From: Pyxidicoccus trucidator
GTDB taxonomy: Bacteria; Myxococcota; Myxococcia; Myxococcales; Myxococcaceae
Length of the DNA: 64,000 nucleotides
Direction of reading: 5' to 3'
Assembly: GCF_010894435.1 (NCBI RefSeq)
Contig: NZ_JAAIXZ010000001.1
Location: 836,322 to 900,321 of the forward strand
The notes below the pieces were generated by a model. That model did no database searches and was not told the DNA's origin. It saw nothing but the letters and a program-made list of their open reading frames with translations. Numbering within the stretch: position 1 is the stretch's first letter; the number at the start of each line of letters is the position of its first letter. The position numbers and the translations under genes are program-made. Positions 18,705 through 25,147 of the stretch are shown piece after piece.

Positions 18705-18708
<4 letters not shown>

Positions 18709-19223
18709 GAACGGACTCCTGTGACGGAAACGGAAGGAGGTGGGGGCGCGCCAGCCGGGGCCGCGGGCCGTGACGGCACGCCCAGGCCCACCAGGCGCTC
18801 GGGGATGCGGGGCGCGGGGGCGACCAGGTCCGCCAGCGTCAGCCGCCCCAGCGCCTCCTGGATGGCGGTGTTGATGAGGCGCCAGTGGCCTCGCACGTGG
18901 CAGACGGCCTCCAGCTCGCAGGGCGCGCCGCCCGAGGTATGGACGCCGCACTCGGTGAGGGCCACCGGGCCTTCCAGTGCCGAGACGAGCTCCGCCAGCG
19001 ACAGCTCGGGCGCGGGCCGGGCCAGGCCATAGCCCCCGTTGGCGCCCCGGTGGGACACCACGAGGCCCGCCTGGAGCAGGCTCTTGAGCACCTTGCTGGC
19101 CGAGGGCAACGGCACGCGCGTGCGCGCCGCCAGCTCGCGGGTGGTGCGCGTGTCACCCTCCGCGCGTGCCAGCTCGGTCATCAGCACGATGCCGTAGTCG
19201 GTCATCTTGCTCATCCGAAGCAT
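18705..19223 (-). CDS. Rrf2-family Fe-S regulator of the suf operon
   Basis: A 172-residue protein (start at the ATG at 19223, [11 protein letters not shown] as in many Rrf2 proteins). The N-terminal winged helix has the recognition segment [11 protein letters not shown]. Three cysteines, Cys92, Cys102 and Cys108 (C-X9-C-X5-C), lie where Rrf2 regulators bind an Fe-S cluster; IscR has a shorter first spacing. The C-terminus is Pro/Ala-rich. As the first gene of the operon, overlapping sufB by 4 bases, it is the obvious autoregulator sensing Fe-S status. A 17-bp palindrome lies 73 bases upstream of its start. Confidence 0.93.
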
Positions 19224-19295
19224 GGGTGCGGGTGTCTCCTCTCCAGGTAGGACTTCCACGAGGCCACCGGGCCCCGGGGAGCGTCTTATTTAATC

Positions 19296-19312
19296 TGGAC
19301 CAATTTAGTCCA
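19296..19312. promoter_or_regulatory. Palindromic Rrf2-type operator upstream of the suf operon
   Basis: TGGACCAATTTAGTCCA is symmetric in 14 of 17 positions (arms TGGAC/GTCCA) and sits in an AT-rich island unlike the surrounding G+C-rich DNA. On the minus strand a TTAAAT, a possible -10 element, follows almost at once (19289-19294), so binding would cover the promoter spacer. It also lies between divergent transcripts and could affect the binding-protein gene at 19408. Confidence 0.65.
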
Positions 19313-19407
19313 CATTGCTTTTTACCCCGGGGTCTGGGAACCCCTGGAAAGCAGCCGGGCGTGGACTAGGGTGAGGCGCCCGCTGCTCCCCTGGAGGAAT
19401 CCGCCCC

Positions 19408-20610
19408 ATGCGTCGTCCCCTGATGCTGCTCGCCACGCTGGCCCTGGCCGCCGTGGCCTGCGAGAAGAAGTCCGCGCCCGCGCCGACGGAGCCCCAGCCG
19501 GGCGGACAGCCGGGCGCCGCGAGCTCGCCCTCGAAGGCGGCTCCCGTGGATGCGAACACCCTCCTGCTCGGGGAGGTAGGCAGCCTGACGGGCTCCGAGG
19601 CCACCTTCGGCATCTCCGCGCGCAACGGCATCGAATTGGCCATCAACGAGGCCAACGCGGCGGGTGGAGTGAAGGGCAAGAAGCTGGCCGTGCGCCTGTA
19701 CGACAGCCAGGGCCGCCCGGAGGAAGGGGCCCAGGCGGTGACGCGCCTGATTACGCAGGACAAGGTGGTGGTCATCCTGGGCGAGGCCGCGTCCTCGGTG
19801 TCCATGGCCATGGCGGAGAAGGCGCAGGCGGCGAAGGTGCCGATGATTACGCCCACGTCCACCAGCCCCGAGGTGACGCAGAAGGGCGACTACATCTTCC
19901 GCGTCTGCTTCATCGACCCCTTCCAGGGGCTCGTCATGGCGAAGTTCGCGCGGGAGAACCTGAAGCTGTCGAAGGTGGCGATTCTGCGCGACAACAAGAG
20001 CGCGTTCTCCATGGGCCTGGCGGACGTGTTCCAGCAGAAGTTCACCGAGTTCGGCGGCAAGGTCATCGGCGACGAGAGCTACTCGAAGGGCGACACGGAC
20101 TTCCGCGCGCAGCTCACGGCGCTCAAGCAGCTCAAGCCCGAAGCCGTCTTCGTGCCGGGGTACTACACGGACGTGGGCATCATCGCGCGGCAGGCGCGTG
20201 AGATTGGCCTGAAGGTGCCGCTGCTGGGCGGTGACGGCTGGGACTCCGACAAGCTGTACGAGCTGGGCGGCTCCGCGCTGGAGGGCAGCTACTTCTCCAA
20301 CCACTACTCGGCGGACAACCCGGACCCGGTGCTCCAGCAGTTCCTGAAGAAGTACAAGGAGACCTACGGCGCCCTGCCGGACAGCGTGGGCGTGCTGGCA
20401 TACGACGCGGCCCGGGTGGCGATTGAGGCCATGAAGCGCGCCCCGGACCTGAGCGGCCCGGCCCTGCGCGACGCCATCGCCGCGACGAAGGACTTCCCGG
20501 GCGTCTCGGGGCGAATCACGTTGGACGCCAACCGCGACGCGGTGAAGGAGGCCGTGGTGCTGAAGGTGGCCGGCGGCAAGGCGGAGTTCGTCACCACCGT
20601 GAAGCCGTAG
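19408..20610 (+). CDS. Branched-chain amino acid-type ABC transporter substrate-binding lipoprotein (LivJ-like)
   Basis: A 400-residue protein with a GGAGG ribosome-binding site and lipobox A-V-A-C (about residue 18), followed by a Pro/Ala-rich linker. The rest (about residues 50-400) is a type I periplasmic-binding (Peripla_BP_6) fold: G-x-x-x-x-L-T-G-S-E-A at the start, R-N-G-I-E-L-A-I-N-E-A-N, and G-Y-Y-T-D-V-G-I-I-A-R-Q-A near residue 250. It would capture branched-chain or related amino acids. No permease or ATPase gene is adjacent, so the transporter partners must be elsewhere. The last 15 bases of the gene plus three more recur 2077 bases downstream, beyond the cassette. Confidence 0.93.
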   Translation: MRRPLMLLATLALAAVACEKKSAPAPTEPQPGGQPGAASSPSKAAPVDANTLLLGEVGSLTGSEATFGISARNGIELAINEANAAGGVKGKKLAVRLYDSQGRPEEGAQAVTRLITQDKVVVILGEAASSVSMAMAEKAQAAKVPMITPTSTSPEVTQKGDYIFRVCFIDPFQGLVMAKFARENLKLSKVAILRDNKSAFSMGLADVFQQKFTEFGGKVIGDESYSKGDTDFRAQLTALKQLKPEAVFVPGYYTDVGIIARQAREIGLKVPLLGGDGWDSDKLYELGGSALEGSYFSNHYSADNPDPVLQQFLKKYKETYGALPDSVGVLAYDAARVAIEAMKRAPDLSGPALRDAIAATKDFPGVSGRITLDANRDAVKEAVVLKVAGGKAEFVTTVKP

Positions 20611-20613
20611 CCC
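20596..20613. repeat. 18-bp direct repeat, left copy (end of LivJ-like gene)
   Basis: ACCGTGAAGCCGTAGCCC contains the last codons (T-V-K-P) and stop of the LivJ-like gene. The identical sequence occurs at 22673-22690 immediately after the ATPase/TOPRIM-like cassette. It is a candidate attachment site or target duplication. Confidence 0.8.
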
Positions 20614-20644
20614 GCGGGCCGGGCACTTCCAGGGAAGAATGTGG

Positions 20645-20687
20645 CGCCCCTCCGGCCAGATGCCCATCATCGCCGGAGGGGCGTTTT
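20645..20687 (+). terminator. Strong rho-independent terminator
   Basis: CGCCCCTCCGGC (20645-20656) pairs perfectly over 12 bp with GCCGGAGGGGCG (20672-20683), followed by TTTT. It ends transcripts coming from the LivJ-like gene and insulates the cassette genes, which start 19 bases later. Confidence 0.85.
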
Positions 20688-20705
20688 CAGTTCAGGAGGC
20701 GGTAC

Positions 20706-21827
20706 ATGGAGTTCACGCTGGAGGTGCACAACTTCCGTGGCCTGCGCCGCGTCGAGTGGACGCCTTCGGGTGTGTGCGCCGTCGTAGGGCCCAATGGCAG
20801 CGGGAAGACGACGCTCATCGACGTGCTCCAGCTCTTGAGCGATGCAACGGGCTACGGCTTCACCAAGGCGCTCGAGCAGCACGGTGGTGCCTATGGACTG
20901 CGTCACTTCGAGGCCCCCAGCGACGAGCCGGTCCTCTTCGGGGTCCGGCTCGGAACTGCGCACTGGGTGCTCCAGCCCGAGGTCAGCCTGGGTCCTGGAG
21001 GGGCCCGCCTCCCCTTCAATGAAAAGCTCCTGGATGGAAACACGGTCGTCTACGAACAGCGGAGCGAGACTGGCCCCATGGGACGCCACGGGTCCCATCT
21101 ACCGGACGACCAGTTGCTGGACTACATACCCGCCCTAGAGGATTCAGTGTCGAGCTTGAGGATCAGCTTGCTGATCCGCGGATACCACCACCATCGCCAC
21201 TACGCACTCCAGGCCCTACGCGGCGAGGGCTCGCGCCTGAGCGGCGACCTGACACTCGCGAAGGATGGGCGCAACCTCTTCTCGGTGCTGATGAACTGGC
21301 ACAACCGGCGTGACCAGAGCGAGCGCTGGCGGTTCGTCATGGACCACCTGCGGGCCTGCTTCCCCGAAATGCTGGCTGACTTCTCGTTCCCCATCGCCGC
21401 CAACATCGTCTCCTGCGAGGTGCATACGCCACGGGGAAACACGCTGACGCCTGGCCTGCTGCCGGATGGCTTCCTCGTCACGCTGCTCCACCTCTGCGCA
21501 GTCGCGTCGTCGGAGAAGCACTCCGTCGTGGCCATCGATGAGCCCGAGAACGCGCTGCACCCCTTCGCCATTCGGCAGTTGGTCGCGGCCTTCAGGGAGT
21601 GGTCGGACAAGCACGACGTCACCGTGCTGCTGGCCACTCACTCCCCTGTCCTGCTCGACACCTTCAAGGAGCACCCCGAGAAGGTCTTCGTGATGGAGCC
21701 GGGCCACGAAGTGCTACCGGTGCCGCTCGACAAGCTCAAGAAGCGGAGCTGGCTGGCACACTTCTCGCTGGGAGACCTCTACGAGCGCCTCAAGTACGGG
21801 GCACCCGCAGGGGTGGAAGAAGAGTGA
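20706..21827 (+). CDS. AAA/ABC-type ATPase (RecF/AAA_21-like) of a two-gene defence-like module
   Basis: A 373-residue protein with an AGGAGG ribosome-binding site. Walker A is G-P-N-G-S-G-K-T (residues 28-35), Walker B is V-V-A-I-D-E-P-E (Asp278/Glu279) and the switch His is in L-A-T-H-S-P (His312). The layout N-x-R-G at the N-terminus and E-P-E-N-A-L-H-P matches the RecF/OLD-like 'predicted ATPase' group (COG4637/AAA_21). The middle of the protein is a unique insertion. It overlaps the downstream gene by 4 bases (GTGA). ATPases of this kind paired with a TOPRIM-like partner occur in anti-phage systems such as PARIS, AbiL/RloB-type and OLD/Gabija systems. A defence role here is inferred from that analogy. 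Codon use (ATA, CTA, TCA, TTG clustered around residues 140-155) is atypical for this genome. Confidence 0.85.
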   Translation: MEFTLEVHNFRGLRRVEWTPSGVCAVVGPNGSGKTTLIDVLQLLSDATGYGFTKALEQHGGAYGLRHFEAPSDEPVLFGVRLGTAHWVLQPEVSLGPGGARLPFNEKLLDGNTVVYEQRSETGPMGRHGSHLPDDQLLDYIPALEDSVSSLRISLLIRGYHHHRHYALQALRGEGSRLSGDLTLAKDGRNLFSVLMNWHNRRDQSERWRFVMDHLRACFPEMLADFSFPIAANIVSCEVHTPRGNTLTPGLLPDGFLVTLLHLCAVASSEKHSVVAIDEPENALHPFAIRQLVAAFREWSDKHDVTVLLATHSPVLLDTFKEHPEKVFVMEPGHEVLPVPLDKLKKRSWLAHFSLGDLYERLKYGAPAGVEEE

Positions 21828-22672
21828 GCGTGCGTGTCGGGCTGCTGGTGACTGGGAAGTGCGAAGAGAAGGCTCTGGGTGACTCGCTCGGACGCATCTT
21901 TCCCGAGGCTCGGTTCGAGCTGCTCGACCGCATTGAATCCTTCACCAGCGCAGACCTGCGGGAGGTACCGGAGCCAGAAGTGCCCACGACGCTCGCGAAG
22001 TTCGCGGCGAGCATCGTCGCGGCGGTCGAAGACGAGCCTCCCGACCTGGTGGTGGCCATCGATGACCTCGAGCTCGTCAACGCGCCACACCCCGAGCTGG
22101 TGGGGCGCCGCGTGCGAGACGCGGTCAGCCGGCACCTCGAACACCACGACTGGTCGTCGGAGGCCACGCGTCAGAGAGTCGTCCAGCGCGTCCGGGAGCG
22201 CTGCTCATTCCACCTGTTCGCCCCCATGGTCGAGGCCTACTTCTTCGCCGAGCCCGAGGCCCTCACACGGGCGGGAGCCACACGGCTGGCGCGCCTCGCC
22301 GTCTCGAGAATGGACCTGGAGAACTTCCTCACGGACGACCCGGAGTTCATCCAGCACCCGGCCGTCCCCCACCAGCAGCGGCGGAAGTCCTGGGCGATTG
22401 CAGAGCGCGCCCGGCATCCGAAGCACTACCTGCGCTTCCTGTGCGAGCCGTCGAACCCTTTCACTGACCGGTATGTGGAGACGCGTGGAGGAGCCAGCGC
22501 CCTGAACCAGCTTGCCTGGGGACAGGTCTTCGCTCACGGCGACCGCGTACGGCTCGCCCGCTCACTCTTCGAGGACATCGCCTCGGCACTCGGCGTCGAG
22601 CACCCGTTCCCCGGAGAGAGCCACCCGGCCACGGCGAGCTTCAAGACGGCACGAGTCCTCAGAAACCTCTGA
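21824..22672 (+). CDS. TOPRIM/DUF4276-like partner protein of the ATPase
   Basis: A 282-residue protein whose GTG start at 21824 overlaps the ATPase stop. Recognisable signatures are V-G-L-L-V-T-G-K-C-E-E (Glu14/Glu15 where DUF4276 and RloB proteins have E-G-x-T-E), a hydrophobic strand ending in acidic residues, V-V-A-I-D-D-L-E (Asp80, Asp81, Glu83), and F-A-P-M-V-E-A-Y-F-F-A-E-P-E (Glu137), like the 'h-E-A-W/L-h-h-A-D' motif of those families. This fits a divergent TOPRIM-fold nuclease, but the family assignment is tentative. A role as the effector of the ATPase is inferred from coupling and from known ATPase/TOPRIM pairs. The right-hand 18-bp repeat begins at the base after its stop codon. 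Confidence 0.7.
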   Translation: MSVRVGLLVTGKCEEKALGDSLGRIFPEARFELLDRIESFTSADLREVPEPEVPTTLAKFAASIVAAVEDEPPDLVVAIDDLELVNAPHPELVGRRVRDAVSRHLEHHDWSSEATRQRVVQRVRERCSFHLFAPMVEAYFFAEPEALTRAGATRLARLAVSRMDLENFLTDDPEFIQHPAVPHQQRRKSWAIAERARHPKHYLRFLCEPSNPFTDRYVETRGGASALNQLAWGQVFAHGDRVRLARSLFEDIASALGVEHPFPGESHPATASFKTARVLRNL

Positions 22673-22690
22673 ACCGTGAAGCCGTAGCCC
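22673..22690. repeat. 18-bp direct repeat, right copy
   Basis: Exact copy of 20596-20613, starting directly after the stop of the TOPRIM-like gene and lying 24 bases from the end of the Flp pilin gene on the other strand. Here it has no coding role. Confidence 0.8.
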
Positions 22691-22714
22691 ACGGCCCCGC
22701 GCGTCGCCCGCGCC

Positions 22715-22891
22715 TCAGGGGATGGGCGACTGGATGATGTAGTAGATGGACTGGTAGTACCGGTGCAGCCCGTTCAGCAGCTGCACCAGGAACGGCCAGC
22801 CCAGCACGGTGAAGCCGAACAGCGCCGCGGTCACCACGGAGTACTCCACCATGGCCTGACCGCGGGCGCGCGCACGGAGCCCGGCCTTCAT
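22715..22891 (-). CDS. Flp/TadE-type small pilin (58 residues)
   Basis: A short gene read from the ATG at 22891 to TGA at 22715. The product begins MKAGLRARARGQAMVEYSVV and continues T-A-A-L-F-G-F-T-V-L-G-W-P-F-L-V-Q-L-L-N-G, ending in a Tyr-rich tail (H-R-Y-Y-Q-S-I-Y-Y-I-I-Q-S-P-I-P). The basic leader, G-Q-A-M-V-E-Y and single hydrophobic helix are the hallmark of Flp (type IVb) pilins, with processing expected in the prepilin style before the hydrophobic stretch. Its ATG overlaps the stop of the upstream Cys-rich protein gene, so it is the last gene of the Tad-like operon. Confidence 0.85.
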   Translation of the reverse strand: MKAGLRARARGQAMVEYSVVTAALFGFTVLGWPFLVQLLNGLHRYYQSIYYIIQSPIP

Positions 22892-23208
22892 TTCGCGCCC
22901 CCGCCACCCGGAGTGCTCTTCGGGGCAGCACCGGGCGTCGGCGCCTGGGCCGGAGCCGGAGCCGGTGGCGTCTTCGCGCCGGACGACTCACAGCCCTCCA
23001 GGCAGGTCTGCTTCGCGTCGGAGCAGAGCTTCAGGCACTTCTGCAGGACGACGCTCTTCTTGCCCTTGTACTGCTTGCAGATGTCCTGACAGGCCGTCGC
23101 GTCCTCTTCACACGCGACGACACAGCGGTCCGCCGCCCACGCGGACGCCCCCGTGAGGCCCAGTGACAGGCCCGCCAGCAGGGCCAGCATCCCCCGAGTT
23201 CTCTTCAT
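22888..23208 (-). CDS. Small secreted protein with duplicated twin CX3C motifs
   Basis: A 106-residue protein. The ATG at 23208 is chosen because GGAGGG lies 9 bases upstream; an ATG at 23217 is too close to it. It has a Sec signal peptide (cut near A-S-A-W-A-A). Eight cysteines at 29, 33, 40, 44, 58, 62, 69 and 73 give C-X3-C-X6-C-X3-C-X13-C-X3-C-X6-C-X3-C, a symmetric pattern expected for two helices stapled by disulfides. The C-terminal 30 residues are Pro/Gly/Ala-rich and probably disordered. I recognise no family. Its place between pilus genes suggests a periplasmic or surface partner of the Tad-like pilus. Confidence 0.83.
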   Translation of the reverse strand: MKRTRGMLALLAGLSLGLTGASAWAADRCVVACEEDATACQDICKQYKGKKSVVLQKCLKLCSDAKQTCLEGCESSGAKTPPAPAPAQAPTPGAAPKSTPGGGGAK

Positions 23209-23231
23209 TCGGTACATCCCTCCAGAATCCA

Positions 23232-24083
23232 TCATGGCGTGGCGCCCCGTTGCAGCAAGGACAGCCGCCATTCCACGCCCGGCGGTTGCTCGCGCAGCAC
23301 GGCCCGGCCGCGCGTCTCTCCTCGCTCCACGTCGAAGGCGATGCCCCCCGTCTCCACCGGCTCCGTCGCTCCCGCCCGCCAGCCCTGCTCACGGAGCGTG
23401 GCGCGGTAGCGCGCCTCCGCGCCGCCGAGCGTGTCCTCCGGGAGCTGGCCGGACACCACCTGGTGCGTGGTGCCCTCCATGTTGAAGCGCATCGCCACGG
23501 GCGCCGAGAGCCCCGGCGGCAACGGCACCCCCGCCGGCACCGTCATCCCGCGCTCCAGCAACGGCTTCACCTGGCCGGCCGACACGAACACCAGCGTCTC
23601 TCCACCCTGCGCCAGCACCGACACCAGACGCACCTCGAGGGTATCGGGAGTCCAATAGCCCACGTAGCCGCCATTCTCCCCGTGGTTCTCCCGGATGACG
23701 GGCAGGCCCGCGTCGAGCAGCGCCTTCGCGTAGTGGTCCAGCACCTGCCTGGGGGTGTCCTGCGTGGAGAACCACGCCACCGCCATGGGCACGCCAGGCC
23801 CCAGGTAGTCCGCCGCCAGCACGTCCGGGCGGCTGCCTCGCGGGTAGGGCGGGAAGTGCACCAGGGCCCGCTGGAGGATGGCCTCTTCTTCGGGTGTGCG
23901 CTGCAGCCCTCGCCGCGAGCCCACCTCTCCGTGCCCGGGAAGCTCGGGGGGAGACCACTCCTCCGACGGCGAGCGCTCGCGGTACGAGACGCGCTCCCAG
24001 CCAAAGCCGATGAGGCCGCCCACCACCGCAACGGAGAACAGGAGGGCAGGAATGCGGATGGCCCGCCCTGAAGCCGCGGCCAT
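23232..24083 (-). CDS. Membrane-anchored protein of the Tad-like operon, function unknown
   Basis: A 283-residue protein with one N-terminal membrane segment (about residues 10-27, I-P-A-L-L-F-S-V-A-V-V-G-G-L-I-G-F) and a large exported domain. The exported part contains a segment resembling small alpha/beta 'Y-A-K-A-L-L-D-A-G-L-P' folds (about 115-160) and a second related-looking one near 200-265 (R-Y-R-A-T-L-R-E-Q-G-W), suggesting an internal repeat. No enzyme motif is apparent. Its ATG shares one base with the stop of the TadE-like gene upstream (TGATG), so it is translationally coupled. Confidence 0.8.
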   Translation of the reverse strand: MAAASGRAIRIPALLFSVAVVGGLIGFGWERVSYRERSPSEEWSPPELPGHGEVGSRRGLQRTPEEEAILQRALVHFPPYPRGSRPDVLAADYLGPGVPMAVAWFSTQDTPRQVLDHYAKALLDAGLPVIRENHGENGGYVGYWTPDTLEVRLVSVLAQGGETLVFVSAGQVKPLLERGMTVPAGVPLPPGLSAPVAMRFNMEGTTHQVVSGQLPEDTLGGAEARYRATLREQGWRAGATEPVETGGIAFDVERGETRGRAVLREQPPGVEWRLSLLQRGATP

Positions 24084-25147
24084 CAGCAGCTTTCCTGGCG
24101 TTGACAGCCCATGTACCAGTTACCCCGGCCCTGGTAGGTCCGCTCGTTGTTGTTCGACCCCCAGTCGCGCCACTCGCTGTTGAAGTAGCTCTGCTGGCTG
24201 CCCTGCTGGGTAATCGACTCCTCCGGCTCGCCACTCACGTGCGGACTGATGGCGATGCTGGGCTGGCGCGGGTCATCGCCCGAGGGCGTGCTGTCGCTCA
24301 GTCGCAGGCCATCGGCGAGCTGCTGGTTCTGGACGCCCTCCTGGACGACGCGCTCCGCGTCCCCCTGCATCTGGGTGTAGCCCTGGTTCTCCTGGTTCGT
24401 GTACACGTGGGCCACGCGGTCGAAGAACTGCCCCTCCTTGGCGCCCGGACGGATGTCGGCGTTGGGCCGGGTGAGCGCCCACGTGTCGGTGACGATGGAG
24501 ATCCGCTCCCAGGGCAGGAGGTAGGCATTGCTCTCGTTGCCACCCGAGGCGTTGCCGTGGACGCCGTTGCCCTTCTCCTGCTTGTCCTTGGCCAGGTCGA
24601 CCTTGGAGAACTCCGCGAAGACGCTGCGCTGCAGCAGGTAGTTCTGCACGCCGATGCGCGCCGAGCAGCGGATGAGCCCCCCGCGGCCGAACTCGTCCAT
24701 ATAGGACTGGTGGAGCGACACCCCATAGGCCCCCACCTCGCTGCCGCCGCCGTTCAGCGTGCACTGCACCTGCTGGGCGCCGGGGATGAGCCAGCAGGCG
24801 TGCGACACCACTTCCTGGTGGTGGTCCTCGAGGTCGCCGCACTCCCGGGGCTCGACGCCCGTGTCGAAGCTGTCGATGCCCGACTCGTGGTCGCAGTACA
24901 TGAAGCGCACGTAGCCCGCGACGTTGGAGAAGCCGTCGAACGGCTCCCCATTCTGGGGCTCCTTGGCATAGTCCTGGACGGTGAAGTCCCAGATGGTGGA
25001 GAGCGCCGCCTCCTGCGCGTCCAGGGCGTGGCGGAGCATGTCGTCCAGGAAGAGGGCGTAGAGGAACACGGGGACGAAGACCAGCAGGCTCAGGGCCGTC
25101 TCCACCGCGGCGGCGCCCCGGGCCGCACGGGACTTCACGCGCCTCAT
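24083..25147 (-). CDS. TadE-like pseudopilin protein
   Basis: A 354-residue protein starting at the ATG at 25147 (M-R-R-V-K-S-R-A-A-R-G-A-A-A-V-E-T-A-L). The R-G-A-A-A-V-E-x-A-L leader plus hydrophobic helix (to about residue 35) is the TadE N-terminal pattern. The exported domain is polar, with Cys at several positions and a Ser/Gln/Asn-rich C-terminus. TadE-like proteins are processed pseudopilins needed for Flp pilus assembly. It shares one base with the stop of the TadG-like gene and one with the next start. Confidence 0.85.
   Translation of the reverse strand: MRRVKSRAARGAAAVETALSLLVFVPVFLYALFLDDMLRHALDAQEAALSTIWDFTVQDYAKEPQNGEPFDGFSNVAGYVRFMYCDHESGIDSFDTGVEPRECGDLEDHHQEVVSHACWLIPGAQQVQCTLNGGGSEVGAYGVSLHQSYMDEFGRGGLIRCSARIGVQNYLLQRSVFAEFSKVDLAKDKQEKGNGVHGNASGGNESNAYLLPWERISIVTDTWALTRPNADIRPGAKEGQFFDRVAHVYTNQENQGYTQMQGDAERVVQEGVQNQQLADGLRLSDSTPSGDDPRQPSIAISPHVSGEPEESITQQGSQQSYFNSEWRDWGSNNNERTYQGRGNWYMGCQRQESC

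Larger units (their letters stand above)
20614..22690. mobile_element. Putative inserted two-gene cassette bounded by 18-bp direct repeats
   Basis: The 2077-base segment carries a terminator hairpin and the overlapping ATPase and TOPRIM-like genes, and ends in an exact second copy of the 18 bases that close the LivJ-like gene. The cassette also uses codons rare in the neighbourhood (ATA and CTA near 21126-21140). It contains no recombinase, so if mobile it was moved in trans or by homologous/microhomology recombination. The boundaries are inferred from the repeats alone. Confidence 0.6.

Noticed and set aside
20706..22672. Restriction-modification or complete prophage remnant
   Set aside because: There is no methyltransferase, specificity subunit, integrase or phage structural gene; only the ATPase and its TOPRIM-like partner are present.
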